From: JBLXBZ01 sp048265185
GTDB lineage: Bacteria; Pseudomonadota; Alphaproteobacteria; Rhizobiales; Stappiaceae
Reading direction: 5' to 3'
Assembly: GCA_048265185.1 (NCBI GenBank)
Contig: JBLXBZ010000001.1
Location: forward strand, 682,001 to 746,000
Length of the DNA stretch: 64,000 bases
Shown: positions 8,206-15,951 of the stretch, in pieces
Position numbering within the stretch: position 1 is the first letter of the stretch
How the letters are laid out: each line of letters begins with the position of its first letter
The notes under the pieces: generated by a model
Databases searched by the model: none
The model's input: the letters and a program-made list of their open reading frames with translations, nothing else
Told to the model about the DNA's origin: nothing
Translations under genes and position numbers: made by a program

Positions 8206-9007
8206 TTAGGCGGCGATCTTTTCGAAGGCCACGGGTGATTTTCCATCCAGCGCTGAATGGCGCCTGCGCGAGTTGTAGAAGCCGTTGATGTATTCGAATA
8301 CCGCGACCTCGACGTCCCGGCGCGTTTGCCAGGCGCTTCGCCAAATCAGCTCGGCCTTGAGGGATTTGAAGAAGCTCTCGGCAGCGGAATTGTCATAACA
8401 ATTTCCCTTGCCGCTCATTGAAGGCAGCAGTTTGTGACGTCGAAGGCGTTTCTGGTACTCGTGAGCACAATATTGGGCTCCCCGATCGGTGTGGTGAATG
8501 CAGCCAGGTGGTGGCCGGCGCAGCGCGATGGCCATGTCCAAGGACCGCAACGCCAGATCGCGTTTCATCCGGTTGCTGACAGCCCAACCGATCACGCGCC
8601 TTGAGTATAAATCAATGATTACAGAGAGGTATGACCAAGCTTCACGCGTCCAGATGTAGGTTATGTCCCCGGCCCATTTTTGGTCTGGCGCTGTCGGTTG
8701 CGCGTTTGAATTTACGGCTGCGCAGAACCTGAATGCCGTTGTCGCGCATGATCTGGGCGACGCGGCGCTGACCGGCCTGGATACCAAGCTCTTTCAATTC
8801 CTGCGTCATACGCGCTCGGCCATAGCTGCCCAGACTGAGCCGATACTGTTCGCGGATATGAGCTAGAAGGATCATATCGCGGCGCTGACGCAGTGATGGC
8901 GGCCTGCGACGCCAAGCACGGAGCCTACGGTCCGAAACCTGCATCAGGCGGCGCAGATGGGCGCGTGGAAGATCTCCACGATACTCTGCAATGAACTGAA
9001 ATCTCAT
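8206..9007 (-). pseudogene. IS3-family transposase orfB (DDE), broken by deletion/frameshift
   Basis: The upstream half (from ATG 9007) reads MRFQFIAEYRGDLPRAHLRR and on to VLRSRKFKRATDS, the HTH_21 region. The downstream half reads APDQKWAGDITYIWTREAWS through DDE-core pieces IIDLYSRRVIGWAV, HTDRGAQYCAHEYQ and NCYDNSAAESFFKSLKAEL to FEKIAA. Relatives have roughly 15-20 residues between the two blocks. Here they are missing and the frame changes near 8690-8700. The catalytic rve domain is otherwise well kept, so the damage is recent. In an intact relative this frame would be made as an OrfAB fusion. Confidence 0.85.
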
Positions 9008-9243
9008 TGCTTTTGGCTCGCGAAGAAGATTGCGGCCTTTTTTAACACCTCCCTCTCCTCTCGCTCGCGGCGCAGTTCCACGTCCTCGGCTGCAGCCGGA
9101 TCGGTCGAATAGTCCCGCCTCCACTTGCCCAAGGTCGAAAATCCGACACCGAGGCCTGAGGCCGCTTGCCGCCGTGTCAAGCCACTGTGCGTCGCGATCC
9201 GGACCGCTTCGCGTTTGAAATCTTCACTATGTTTGGGCGCCAT
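9004..9243 (-). CDS. IS3-family transposase orfA with -1 frameshift signal
   Basis: The 79-residue OrfA starts MAPKHSEDFKREAVRIATHS, has the Tnp_1 helix-turn-helix (LTRRQAASGLGVGFSTLGKW), and ends with a leucine-zipper-like tail (EDVELRREREEREVLKKA). A slippery heptamer A-AAA-AAG lies at 9037-9043 on the minus strand in the zero frame. A -1 shift there continues as GRNLLREPKAMRFQF into orfB, the classical IS3 way of making transposase. orfA overlaps orfB by four bases. OrfA itself looks intact although its orfB partner is not. Confidence 0.85.
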   Translation of the reverse strand: MAPKHSEDFKREAVRIATHSGLTRRQAASGLGVGFSTLGKWRRDYSTDPAAAEDVELRREREEREVLKKAAIFFASQKQ

Positions 9244-9306
9244 ATCCGGTCTCCTCTATGGCGAGCATTGCTCGCAGAAAACCGGAACGGAAATGAAGCA
9301 ACTCCA

Positions 9307-9966
9307 GTCCGCTCCACGATCCACCGCATCGGAAGGACGGCGAAGCCCTTCTGGTTCGGATCGCGGCGGACGATTTCGAGCCTCCATGACCCGGTCCTAG
9401 CCACCGCCGCCGCCGCTTTCGGACCCTGATAACCCTGATCGGCGAAGACGACCTTGAGTGACGGAAACCGCTGTCGCGTCTGCCGGTCGAGGACCAGCGC
9501 GGCGCCGTCACGATCCTGAACTGAGGCGCCCCTAGATTTGTAGACGCTTTGCTTGGTAATTTTGGAAGCAAAGGAAGATGCAAATGTCAGGGTAAATTCG
9601 CTACTCGGACGAGTTCAAGATGGACGCGGTGGCGCAGGTCACCGAGCGACCGTCCCTTGTGCGCAATTCCGCATGGAGCGTCTCCTGGATGCGGGCAAGC
9701 GTCCCGTCATAGCTCCAGAGATCGAAATGCTCCCAGACCGTGCTGCGCGGCGGAAAATCCTTGGGCAGATGCCGCCACTGGCATCCCGTCTCAAGAATAT
9801 AAAGTAGGGCCTGCACGACCTCGCGCAGGTCCACCAACCGACGTCTTCCCCCGCGCTTTCCAGGCGGGATCAGTGGTGCGATCAGCGCCCATTCCGCATC
9901 CGTCAAATCACTTGAATACCGCAACCCATGACGTCCATACCGGACCCGATCTTCCGCCGTCCACAT
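9307..9966 (-). pseudogene. IS5-family transposase gene, disrupted and internally deleted
   Basis: The N-terminal part (9966 down to about 9650) reads RYSSDLTDAEWALIAPLIPP, LVDLREVVQALLYILETGCQ and STVWEHFDLWSYDGTLARI, typical of the DUF4096/IS5 transposase N-terminus. The next 50-70 residues are absent, replaced by a scrap of another IS3 orfA. From about 9540 to 9307 the gene resumes (VQDRDGAALVLDRQTRQRFP, VVFADQGYQGPKAAAVARTG, LEIVRRDPNQKGFAVLPMRW) and stops at IVERT, where the IS3 element is inserted. The final C-terminal part was not recognised on the far side. A probable element end (CCTGTCCGAAAA) lies near 10030-10050. Confidence 0.8.
9584..9649 (+). pseudogene. Scrap of a second IS3-type orfA
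   Basis: Plus-strand codons read M-S-G-stop-IRYSDEFKMDAVAQVTER, the conserved start of another IS3-group OrfA, with a TAA at 9593-9595 and loss of homology after 9649. It lies inside the deleted middle of the IS5 transposase and points the other way, so a second insertion and deletion preceded the present state. Confidence 0.65.
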
Positions 9967-10202
9967 CCTGTATCTCCTTCAATCCGCAATATCGGCAGGG
10001 AATCACAAGTGATTCCAGAGACTCAAGATGTTTTCGGACAGGTTCTTAGAGGCGGAGTTAATGAAATACTTACAGCTGCCAATCGATTTTTTTCCTTGTG
10101 AATCTCTGCGCGATTGAAAATTGTCACGTCTCCGCAAGCGAATGATCACGGCGGGGCCTCAGGAGAGATTTTGCGACGGCAAGAGGTAGCGTCTGGAAGG
10201 TT

Positions 10203-10745
10203 ATGCGATCTGACGCTCCACTTGATCAAAGGAGCGAGGACGACCTGCCTGCTCTGCCGATTGAATACTGCTTGCGAAGCAGAATCGAAACGACCCACGA
10301 CACGTGGCGACACTCAGAACGCCCACCGTCTCTTTCCACCCGCCCCTACAATACCCGCCGAGCGCATTCCCGAGACCGCCCAGAAGCGAACCACATCATC
10401 AACGTAGCGGATGTTGCGGGTGATCCGGCCAAGCTCGCGATCTCGCCGCAGGTTCTCGGGGCGCGAGTGTTCCCCGACCAAGCGCAGCGTCATTTCCCGA
10501 TCGATCATTCGGATGACTGCGAACTCGTTTGGCATGGTGACAAGACCCTCACCTTCGGTGTCGACAAACAGCGGCTACTTCTCCAAATCCTGTTTGCCGC
10601 CTACTGGACCGGCTCACCAATTCTGCGGGTGGCAGCCATGCTGGAAGAGGCAGGCTATGGCGGACAGGTGAACTCGCTCAAGAAAGCCTTCGGCCGACGC
10701 GAGGATTGGCGGGCCTTCATCAAATTCGACGACGGAAATTGCTGA
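10203..10745 (+). CDS. Hypothetical protein, possibly only the C-terminal part real
   Basis: The frame is 180 codons. The first 100 residues are rich in Arg, Ser, Thr and Pro without pattern. The last 65 (FGVDKQRLLLQILFAAYWTG through GYGGQVNSLKKAFGRREDWR) have the hydrophobic spacing of a folded helical domain. No family was recognised. It sits between IS debris and a SEC-C gene, so it may be a truncated remnant fused to non-coding DNA. A minus-strand frame (10314-10535) overlaps it and is not better supported. Confidence 0.3.
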   Translation: MRSDAPLDQRSEDDLPALPIEYCLRSRIETTHDTWRHSERPPSLSTRPYNTRRAHSRDRPEANHIINVADVAGDPAKLAISPQVLGARVFPDQAQRHFPIDHSDDCELVWHGDKTLTFGVDKQRLLLQILFAAYWTGSPILRVAAMLEEAGYGGQVNSLKKAFGRREDWRAFIKFDDGNC

Positions 10746-10972
10746 ATTGAAGCTTGAAAACATTATATTTTAAGATGTTGTCCGTAATCCTTTGCGGACT
10801 ATTTCATTACCCAGTGCAATTCCGCGCAGCCATGGACGGTAACGGGATGATCGCTCCAAGCCAGACTTGCCCGCCGCCACGCATTACAGGAATCTTTGCA
10901 ATCTGAGCAGATGGCCCGATGACAATTACCGCAACTGATAAAGGCAGGTTCCGATTGCATGACAGCCGTACA

Positions 10973-12082
10973 ATGAAAGGCCGAGACAGAAACGCCCCAT
11001 GCTGGTGCGGTTCTGGCAAGAAGTATAAGAAATGCCACCTTGGTCGTGATGCTCAGCCAAGAGAAAATCCTTGGGCCGCGGTAGATGTAAATCGCAAGGC
11101 GTTTTCCCAAAAGAAGTGCTGGGCACGCGACGTGGGCTTGGGAGATTGCGAAGGCGGCGTGATCAAAGCACACACTGTTTCGCGGGGCCCGAATCTCGCC
11201 AAGATCGCCGAGAATGGGCATGTGCTGCAATACGGCGCCAGCATTCCTGATATGAATAAAAACGGCGGCAAATTATCCGTGAAAAGGATTGGCATCAAGG
11301 ATGCGTCCGTTTTCCATGGTTTTTGCAGCAAACATGATCGGGAGATTTTTTCTTGCATCGAGAATGAAGTCTTTACCGGACGTCCCGACCAGTGTCTCGC
11401 CGTCGCTTATCGGACGATGAGCCGAGAACTCTATGGGAAAGATGCTGGCTCTCACTTACGCGAAACGTTGAGGGGCGCCGATAAGGGGCTGCAACCTTTT
11501 GAGCAGTTCATGCTTCAGAAGATGCTTGATGAAATAGACACGGGCAACGAAGCTGCTCGACGCGATCTGAAGGCCACTCATGACGCATTGACCACAGCAT
11601 TGGTGGCCGCCCGGACAGATGTGCTTAGTTCTCTGATCTTTGAGTTTGCGGCGCCTATTCCGTTCATGTTTGCAGGCGCGTGGTCGCCGTTTACTGACCT
11701 CCACGGCGCAGAACTTCAAAAAGGATACGTAGACGAGCTTCTCGAGCAGGTTTTTATTTCTTCATTTGCGGGTGAGTCCAGCGCAATGATCTGCATTTCC
11801 TGGCGGAATATCGACGGTGCGCCCGGAAAGGTCATCGCAGATCAGCTCGAAGAACTGGCGGACGAGACACGAGCCTCGGCATGCCTTCAGTTTGTGATGA
11901 AGCATGTCGAGAATGTTTTCTTCAATCCGGATTGGTTCGGGGCATTGGGTGAAAAACAGAAAGAACGCCTTGACCACCTTGCGGCCGACGGCCTCGATTC
12001 AATGGGCAGTGTTCCATCAATGCCTGTTCGCTTGGATATGGATTTTCGGCTACCACGATCAGTAAGATCGTTCCACGCGTGA
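10973..12082 (+). CDS. SEC-C motif protein of unknown function
   Basis: Near the N-terminus the protein has a complete SEC-C zinc-binding motif (NAPCWCGSGKKYKKCHLG), the C-x-C-x8-C-H pattern first seen at the SecA tail. A second set of possible metal ligands follows: CWARDVGLGDC, IKAHTVSRG and GFCSKHDREIF. Its spacing recalls treble-clef/HNH modules, although no nuclease can be claimed. The last two thirds are helical and unassigned. ATG 10973 places the motif at the start as usual in such proteins; an in-frame ATG at 10919 would add 18 residues. It has its own terminator. The setting among IS debris suggests horizontal transfer, and SEC-C proteins occur in accessory islands, but function is unknown. 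Confidence 0.75.
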   Translation: MKGRDRNAPCWCGSGKKYKKCHLGRDAQPRENPWAAVDVNRKAFSQKKCWARDVGLGDCEGGVIKAHTVSRGPNLAKIAENGHVLQYGASIPDMNKNGGKLSVKRIGIKDASVFHGFCSKHDREIFSCIENEVFTGRPDQCLAVAYRTMSRELYGKDAGSHLRETLRGADKGLQPFEQFMLQKMLDEIDTGNEAARRDLKATHDALTTALVAARTDVLSSLIFEFAAPIPFMFAGAWSPFTDLHGAELQKGYVDELLEQVFISSFAGESSAMICISWRNIDGAPGKVIADQLEELADETRASACLQFVMKHVENVFFNPDWFGALGEKQKERLDHLAADGLDSMGSVPSMPVRLDMDFRLPRSVRSFHA

Positions 12083-12088
12083 CCACAT

Positions 12089-12114
12089 GGTCGTCCTTTA
12101 GGGCGGCCTTTTTT
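12089..12114 (+). terminator. Intrinsic terminator after the SEC-C gene
   Basis: An 8-bp stem (GGTCGTCC / GGGCGGCC, two G-U pairs) with a TTTA loop is followed by TTTTTT, starting 7 bases after the stop codon. It makes the SEC-C gene a self-contained transcription unit. Confidence 0.75.
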
Positions 12115-12164
12115 GATTTCGGCGCGAAGATTTTTCCGAATTCCCAGCGCCCTCCTCCGCCATA

Positions 12165-12515
12165 TTGAATCCGCAAGTCGCGCTGGAGCGATTTATAGAT
12201 GAATACGCAAGCTATGCGTCGCTTTCCGAGAAGGCATTGCTGAGCGTCGAGATCCTGACAGAGGCCAAGCGCAACGCAACGATTGCCGGTGTTTTCGAAA
12301 AGAACCGCGACCGTTTGATCGGCGTGATTGTCGATCGCCTCAAAGAGGGCGCCAAAACAGGCGTGTTTTCATCCTATAGCGATGAGAATGCGGTCGCCTG
12401 CTTGGTCCTGGATACGTTGGAAGGCCACGGATTGCGCAGCCTGACCAAGAGCGCGAAGCCCCAAAATAAAATATCGAGCCTGCGGACGTTCCTTATGAAT
12501 GGCCTAAAGTCGTAG
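12165..12515 (+). pseudogene. TetR/AcrR regulator C-terminal domain, DNA-binding part missing
   Basis: The 116 residues (from a TTG) correspond to the ligand-binding helices of a TetR-family repressor: ALERFIDEYASYASLSEKAL, VEILTEAKRNATIAGVFEKN and AVACLVLDTLEGHGLRSL, where TetR proteins have helices 5-9. The N-terminal helix-turn-helix (about 60-70 residues) is absent; upstream DNA is the terminator region of the SEC-C gene. It is therefore a truncated gene, probably left by the rearrangement that brought the SEC-C unit next to it. Assignment is from helix pattern and conserved residue types. Confidence 0.6.
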
Positions 12516-12824
12516 AGGCCGAGGCCGAACGCGGCCGCGTGGCCACGCCTTACAGGCACGACCACATCGGCAAAACTATCCGATGCGCGCCTGTTCGGCG
12601 ATTGTCAGGAAGACGCAACCGGCATGACGCTCTCTCTAGCCAGACATTCAGACTGAGGGAGCAATCCTTCGCCAAGTTTTTCAAGAGGGTTTCAGACCAT
12701 CCGCCCTCACCGGCGAAATATGCCAGATGACGCAATCGTTCACTCATTGTTCTGAATTTTCAAACCTCAACAGTTCGCACAAAATTCGCGAACTTATTTA
12801 ACTAACAGGATTTTATAGAATAAA
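12516..12824. other. Intergenic, nothing recognised
   Basis: Between the TetR remnant and the tRNA-Thr 3' end there are only short unpatterned frames on both strands. No duplicate of the tRNA 3' end was seen, although this is where an attachment-site relic would be expected. Confidence 0.5.
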
Positions 12825-12899
12825 TGGTGCTGCCGGAGAGATTTGAACTCTCGGCCTCTCCCTTACCAAGGGAGTGCTCTACCCCTGAGCTACGGCAGC
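12825..12899 (-). tRNA. tRNA-Thr (GGT anticodon)
   Basis: On the minus strand the sequence begins GCTGCCGTAGCTCAGGGGTA and folds as a cloverleaf. The acceptor pairs are GCTGCCG/CGGCAGC, the D-arm has GGGG, the anticodon stem is CTCCC/GGGAG with loop TTGGTAA (anticodon GGT), the T-arm is GAGAGTTCAAATCTCTC, and CCA is encoded. Its 3' end faces the accessory DNA to the left, the usual arrangement for tRNA-targeted islands. Confidence 0.95.
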
Positions 12900-13220
12900 G
12901 ACTATGGTTGGCTTATCGCTAAAAACTTTCGGGAAATCAATAGCTATTTTCAATATCCACAAACAACAGACGCATAATCGCCAACGCCGTAAAAATGAAT
13001 CCAGCTCATTTTTTGCCCCACTCCGAAAGTTCCATATCCATGATATGCGTAGGCGAGCCAACCGGGAATCCGTCGGGGCCAAACTGTAAAATCATATCGC
13101 TCGCGGAATTTCCGTTTTCCATATTAAACTAATTGAATACAAAAGAGAATATATGCGCAAATCTTTGAACGAAAGATCGCTGCACTTAACTAAATTACAT
13201 TTGGAGAAATTTTGGAGAAA

Positions 13221-13297
13221 TGGTCGGGGCAGCAAGATTCGAACTTGCGACCCTCTGCTCCCAAAGCAGATGCGCTACCAGGCTGCGCTATACCCCG
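13221..13297 (-). tRNA. tRNA-Pro (TGG anticodon)
   Basis: The minus-strand sequence CGGGGTATAGCGCAGCCTGG and onward forms a cloverleaf. The anticodon stem is TCTGC/GCAGA with loop TTTGGGA (anticodon TGG), the T-arm contains GTTCGAATC, and CCA is encoded. It is 320 bases upstream of tRNA-Thr on the same strand but far enough away to be a separate unit. Confidence 0.95.
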
Positions 13298-13418
13298 ACG
13301 TCTGGTAGATGCGATTTACGTGATTTGAACGACTAAAGTCAAGCGCCTTGAACAACTGTCAACAGGATTAAACTGAATTTATTTTCACGGCGCTTCAAAA
13401 CCACGAATTTTAGCCAAA

Positions 13419-13919
13419 CTACTCAGCCGTCCCGGCTTCGATCGCAAGCGACTGAGCCTGATCTCCCGCTTCAATTCCCAAATTTTCCGAAGTTCCACCA
13501 AGAACTTCAAGCACATATTGGACAGGCTGGCCTGAAGGAATCACCTTTTCCGAAAGCGGCGTCGCATTTTTCTCGATGCGCGCCACACGGCCAGACTTGG
13601 TGATGAAAATCATATCAAGCGGCAAATAGGTGTTTTTCATCCAGAAGTGGACCTGTCCTTCTTTGCCAAAGTCGAAAAGCATTCCCGCGTCAGACGCCAT
13701 ATCACGTCGATACATCAGCCCTTTCGCACGCGCGGCGCTCGTATCGGCGACTTCAACATTAAAAACATGCAAGCCACTTTTTGATGATATAGTCAGCTTC
13801 TCGGTGCGCATATCATCCGCGACAGCGCCAGCCGAACTGAAAAGCGTCAGCAAAACAAAAATTATCGAAGATCCAAAGTGAAACAACACTTTGTGCGCGC
13901 GGCGCAAAAAACTAGTCAT
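13419..13919 (-). CDS. DUF192 family exported protein
   Basis: The 166-residue protein begins with a basic stretch and a hydrophobic segment (VLFHFGSSIIFVLLTLFSSA, then GAVADD), a Sec signal peptide with likely cleavage after ADD or AVA. The DUF192 core follows: FNVEVADTSAARAKGLMYRR, MLFDFGKEGQVHFWMKNTYL (the characteristic FWMKNT), IFITKSGRVARIEKNATPLS and VLEVLGGTSENLGIEAGD. Members are periplasmic or membrane-anchored beta-barrel proteins of unknown biochemical role. It lies just upstream of the double cold-shock gene on the same strand, 40 bases apart, a pairing known in alphaproteobacteria; co-transcription is likely. Confidence 0.9.
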   Translation of the reverse strand: MTSFLRRAHKVLFHFGSSIIFVLLTLFSSAGAVADDMRTEKLTISSKSGLHVFNVEVADTSAARAKGLMYRRDMASDAGMLFDFGKEGQVHFWMKNTYLPLDMIFITKSGRVARIEKNATPLSEKVIPSGQPVQYVLEVLGGTSENLGIEAGDQAQSLAIEAGTAE

Positions 13920-13959
13920 TTAAAATCCTGAAAATCCGGCGCACGTCGCCATTAATACC

Positions 13960-14541
13960 TCAATGCGACGCGGGAATATGAATGCCCGCGCCCACCGGGC
14001 GCACTTCAGCCGCCATTCGCCCTTTGGGCCCCTGCCCAAAACGCACCATCACCAGCTGACCTGGACGCAATTCGGTAATGCCGTACCGACGCAAGGTTTC
14101 CATATGAACAAAAATATCTTCCTCCCCTTCCTGCGTAACCAGAAAACCGAAACCTTTGACTCGATTGAACCACTTGACCTCAGCTTTTTCAAAGCCGCTT
14201 TCAGGAGTTACCTGCACATGAGTCCGAGAGGGGGGAAGTTGCGAGGGGTGCACCGCTGTAGATTCATCCATGGACAAAACACGGAAAGCCTGCAAACCAC
14301 GCTCTTGCTGCGTAACTTCGCAAACTACGCGCGCGCCTTCATATGCTGTTTGAAAACCATCGCGCCGCAGGCAGGTCACGTGAAGCAATATATCAGCCGC
14401 GCCATCATCAGGAACGATGAACCCATAACCTTTGGCTACGTCAAACCATTTGATGGTTCCAGCTACAACATCCAAATCCGTTGATGTGTGATCCACTTTC
14501 TCATCAAACGAATGAGGGGTCGGCCCGATCTTCATCCGCAT
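13960..14541 (-). CDS. Cold-shock protein with two CSD domains
   Basis: Two nucleic-acid-binding cold-shock domains are present: GTIKWFDVAKGYGFIVPDDG with ILLHVTCLRRDG, and AEVKWFNRVKGFGFLVTQEG with IFVHMETLRRYG. Each has the RNP1-like (GYGFI/GFGFL) and RNP2-like (LLHV/IFVH) motifs. A linker of about 40 residues rich in Ser and Pro separates them. Such duplicated CspA proteins act as RNA chaperones and are typical of alphaproteobacteria. ATG 14541 is preferred because AAGGGG lies eight bases upstream; a start at 14580 would add 13 residues. It precedes the DUF192 gene in the same orientation. About 600 bases without genes lie upstream, room for a long regulated leader. Confidence 0.9.
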   Translation of the reverse strand: MRMKIGPTPHSFDEKVDHTSTDLDVVAGTIKWFDVAKGYGFIVPDDGAADILLHVTCLRRDGFQTAYEGARVVCEVTQQERGLQAFRVLSMDESTAVHPSQLPPSRTHVQVTPESGFEKAEVKWFNRVKGFGFLVTQEGEEDIFVHMETLRRYGITELRPGQLVMVRFGQGPKGRMAAEVRPVGAGIHIPASH

Positions 14542-15145
14542 GTCCTCGTCCCCTTCGCAACGGCGCCCGCGTTCCGCCAACTAATCAATGATGATTCGAG
14601 CGAACCACCGATTCACTTTAAGAAAAGGATAACACTCAGAGCGGCGACCTCCAGCCCAAAATCATAAAAAGGTGAATATCGACATAGGTTGCGAATAGAA
14701 ATCGCAACGATTAATATGCATTTGTTGTGTTTGACCATCGCTTAAAAGCTCTACGCCTCCAAACATTCACTTGCCCCTTCTTTGAAACGGCAAATCAACG
14801 CAACGCTCCCTTCCTAAAACGGTTTCGCAGGAAAATACGCCGCCCGTGGTAGAGACCGGGAACGCGCGGCCAAGCGACTTCCGCTGACATATGCGCGTCA
14901 TCAAGCTATTTAACCATGGAGAATAACGCGCGGTGTGATAAACAACGATTCCTCAACCAACTCTTAGACACGCGCCTAAATGGCGTTCACCGCGATGGTT
15001 AATGGGGCCGCCTCCCGGGTCCCTGCCCTATGTAACTCAGAAGCCCTGTGCAATTCAGAGAGCTGACGTCCAACGCCTCTCCTCACATTAAGGTCGATCA
15101 GCTCTTAACGTCTCCAATTGGGCGCGATGAAAGAAGGATACAAAA
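14542..15145. other. Long divergent intergenic region, no gene seen
   Basis: No protein frame in this stretch resembles a family. It separates the minus-strand cold-shock gene from the plus-strand gloA and must hold both promoters. The half near the cold-shock gene is A+T-rich (around 14640-14770), compatible with a long 5' leader, but no defined RNA element was recognised. Confidence 0.5.
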
Positions 15146-15586
15146 ATGCGTTATCTTCACACAATGGTACGGGTCGCGGACCTGGAAAAGTCACTCGACT
15201 TCTATTGCAACAAATTCGGCCTCACCGAAGTGCGCAGAACCGAGCATGAAGCTGGTCGCTTCACCCTGATTTTTCTGGCGGCGTCGGAAGATATTGAGTC
15301 GGGCGAAAAAAACCGAGCGCCTCTGCTGGAGCTAACCTACAATTGGGATCCAGAAGAATATGACGGCGGACGCAATTTCGGCCACCTCGCCTATGAAGTG
15401 GACGACATTTACGCCACATGCGCAAAACTTCAGGAGCAAGGCGTTGTTATCAACCGCCCTCCCCGCGACGGAAACATGGCTTTCATCAAGTCCCCAGATG
15501 GAATTTCCATCGAACTCCTGCAAAAAGGCGACGCGCTCGCTCCAGCAGAACCATGGAAATCCATGCCAAACACCGGCAACTGGTAA
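15146..15586 (+). CDS. gloA: Lactoylglutathione lyase (glyoxalase I)
   Basis: GloA isomerises the methylglyoxal-glutathione hemithioacetal to S-lactoylglutathione. The 146-residue protein shows the two beta-alpha-beta-beta-beta halves of the VOC fold: RYLHTMVRVADLEKSLDFYC and NFGHLAYEVDDIYATCAKLQ. Metal ligands are visible as His5 (YLHTM), a Glu in LLELTYNW, the His in NFGHLAYEV and the Glu in ISIELLQKG, matching the bacterial Ni-type enzyme. The pairing FGLTEVRR and NWDPEEYDGG is typical. The start ATG is preceded by GAAAGAAGGA. It is monocistronic, with a strong terminator 18 bases after the stop. Confidence 0.93.
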   Translation: MRYLHTMVRVADLEKSLDFYCNKFGLTEVRRTEHEAGRFTLIFLAASEDIESGEKNRAPLLELTYNWDPEEYDGGRNFGHLAYEVDDIYATCAKLQEQGVVINRPPRDGNMAFIKSPDGISIELLQKGDALAPAEPWKSMPNTGNW

Positions 15587-15603
15587 ACCAATTCCGTAAT
15601 TCC

Positions 15604-15635
15604 GCGCGGCGCTATGGATGCGCCGCGCTTATTTT
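15604..15635 (+). terminator. Intrinsic terminator of gloA
   Basis: A perfect 9-bp stem GCGCGGCGC/GCGCCGCGC with a 7-base loop is followed by TTATTTT. Confidence 0.85.
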
Positions 15636-15725
15636 CGCCAATACCTGTGGATATAATGAGACGGCTCTCTTGCCCATAGGAAAAAACCCTCCTATAAACC
15701 GCTCACGACAACGCGGTTGTCGTCC

Positions 15726-15801
15726 GCGCCCATCGTCTAGCGGTCTAGGACGCTGCCCTTTCACGGCAGAAACACGGGTTCGAGTCCCGTTGGGCGTACC
15801 A
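15726..15801 (+). tRNA. tRNA-Glu (TTC anticodon)
   Basis: The sequence GCGCCCATCGTCTAGCGGTC and onward folds with acceptor GCGCCCA/TGGGCGT, anticodon stem CTGCC/GGCAG and loop CTTTCAC (anticodon TTC). The T-arm is CGGGTTCGAGTCCCG, and CCA is encoded. The TC-GTCTAG D-arm start is typical of tRNA-Glu. Confidence 0.95.
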
Positions 15802-15951
15802 TTTTAACTTTTCCGATATATTAGAGACCTTAAATAACGCGCTCGCACGAACGCGCATTTTTGATGGCGCATGGGTTTACAGCGCGTTTATTCAGCTAGG
15901 CGCCGCTCATTCATGCGCCCGGCTCACAAAAACCGGACGCATCCAAAACAA

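Larger units (their letters stand above)
8168..9306 (-). mobile_element. IS3-family insertion sequence, inactivated
   Basis: The element is bounded by imperfect inverted repeats. The left end starts TGGAGTTGCACCGGTTCCGT at 8168, and the reverse complement of the right end starts TGGAGTTGCTTCATTTCCGT at 9306. About 24 of the first 29 bases match. Inside lie orfA and a broken orfB on the minus strand. The right end abuts, in the middle of a codon series, the C-terminal part of an IS5-type transposase gene, so this element inserted into that gene. A target duplication could not be identified. orfB carries a frame-shifting internal deletion, so the copy should not transpose by itself. Confidence 0.8.

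Noticed and set aside
10799..11230. Cys-rich minus-strand frame overlapping the SEC-C gene
   Set aside because: It is mostly antisense to the SEC-C gene; only its last 40 codons lie outside and show no recognised motif.
12516..12824. Attachment-site duplicate of the tRNA-Thr 3' end
   Set aside because: Searched by eye for the 3' tRNA sequence on both strands in the left 12.8 kb; none found.
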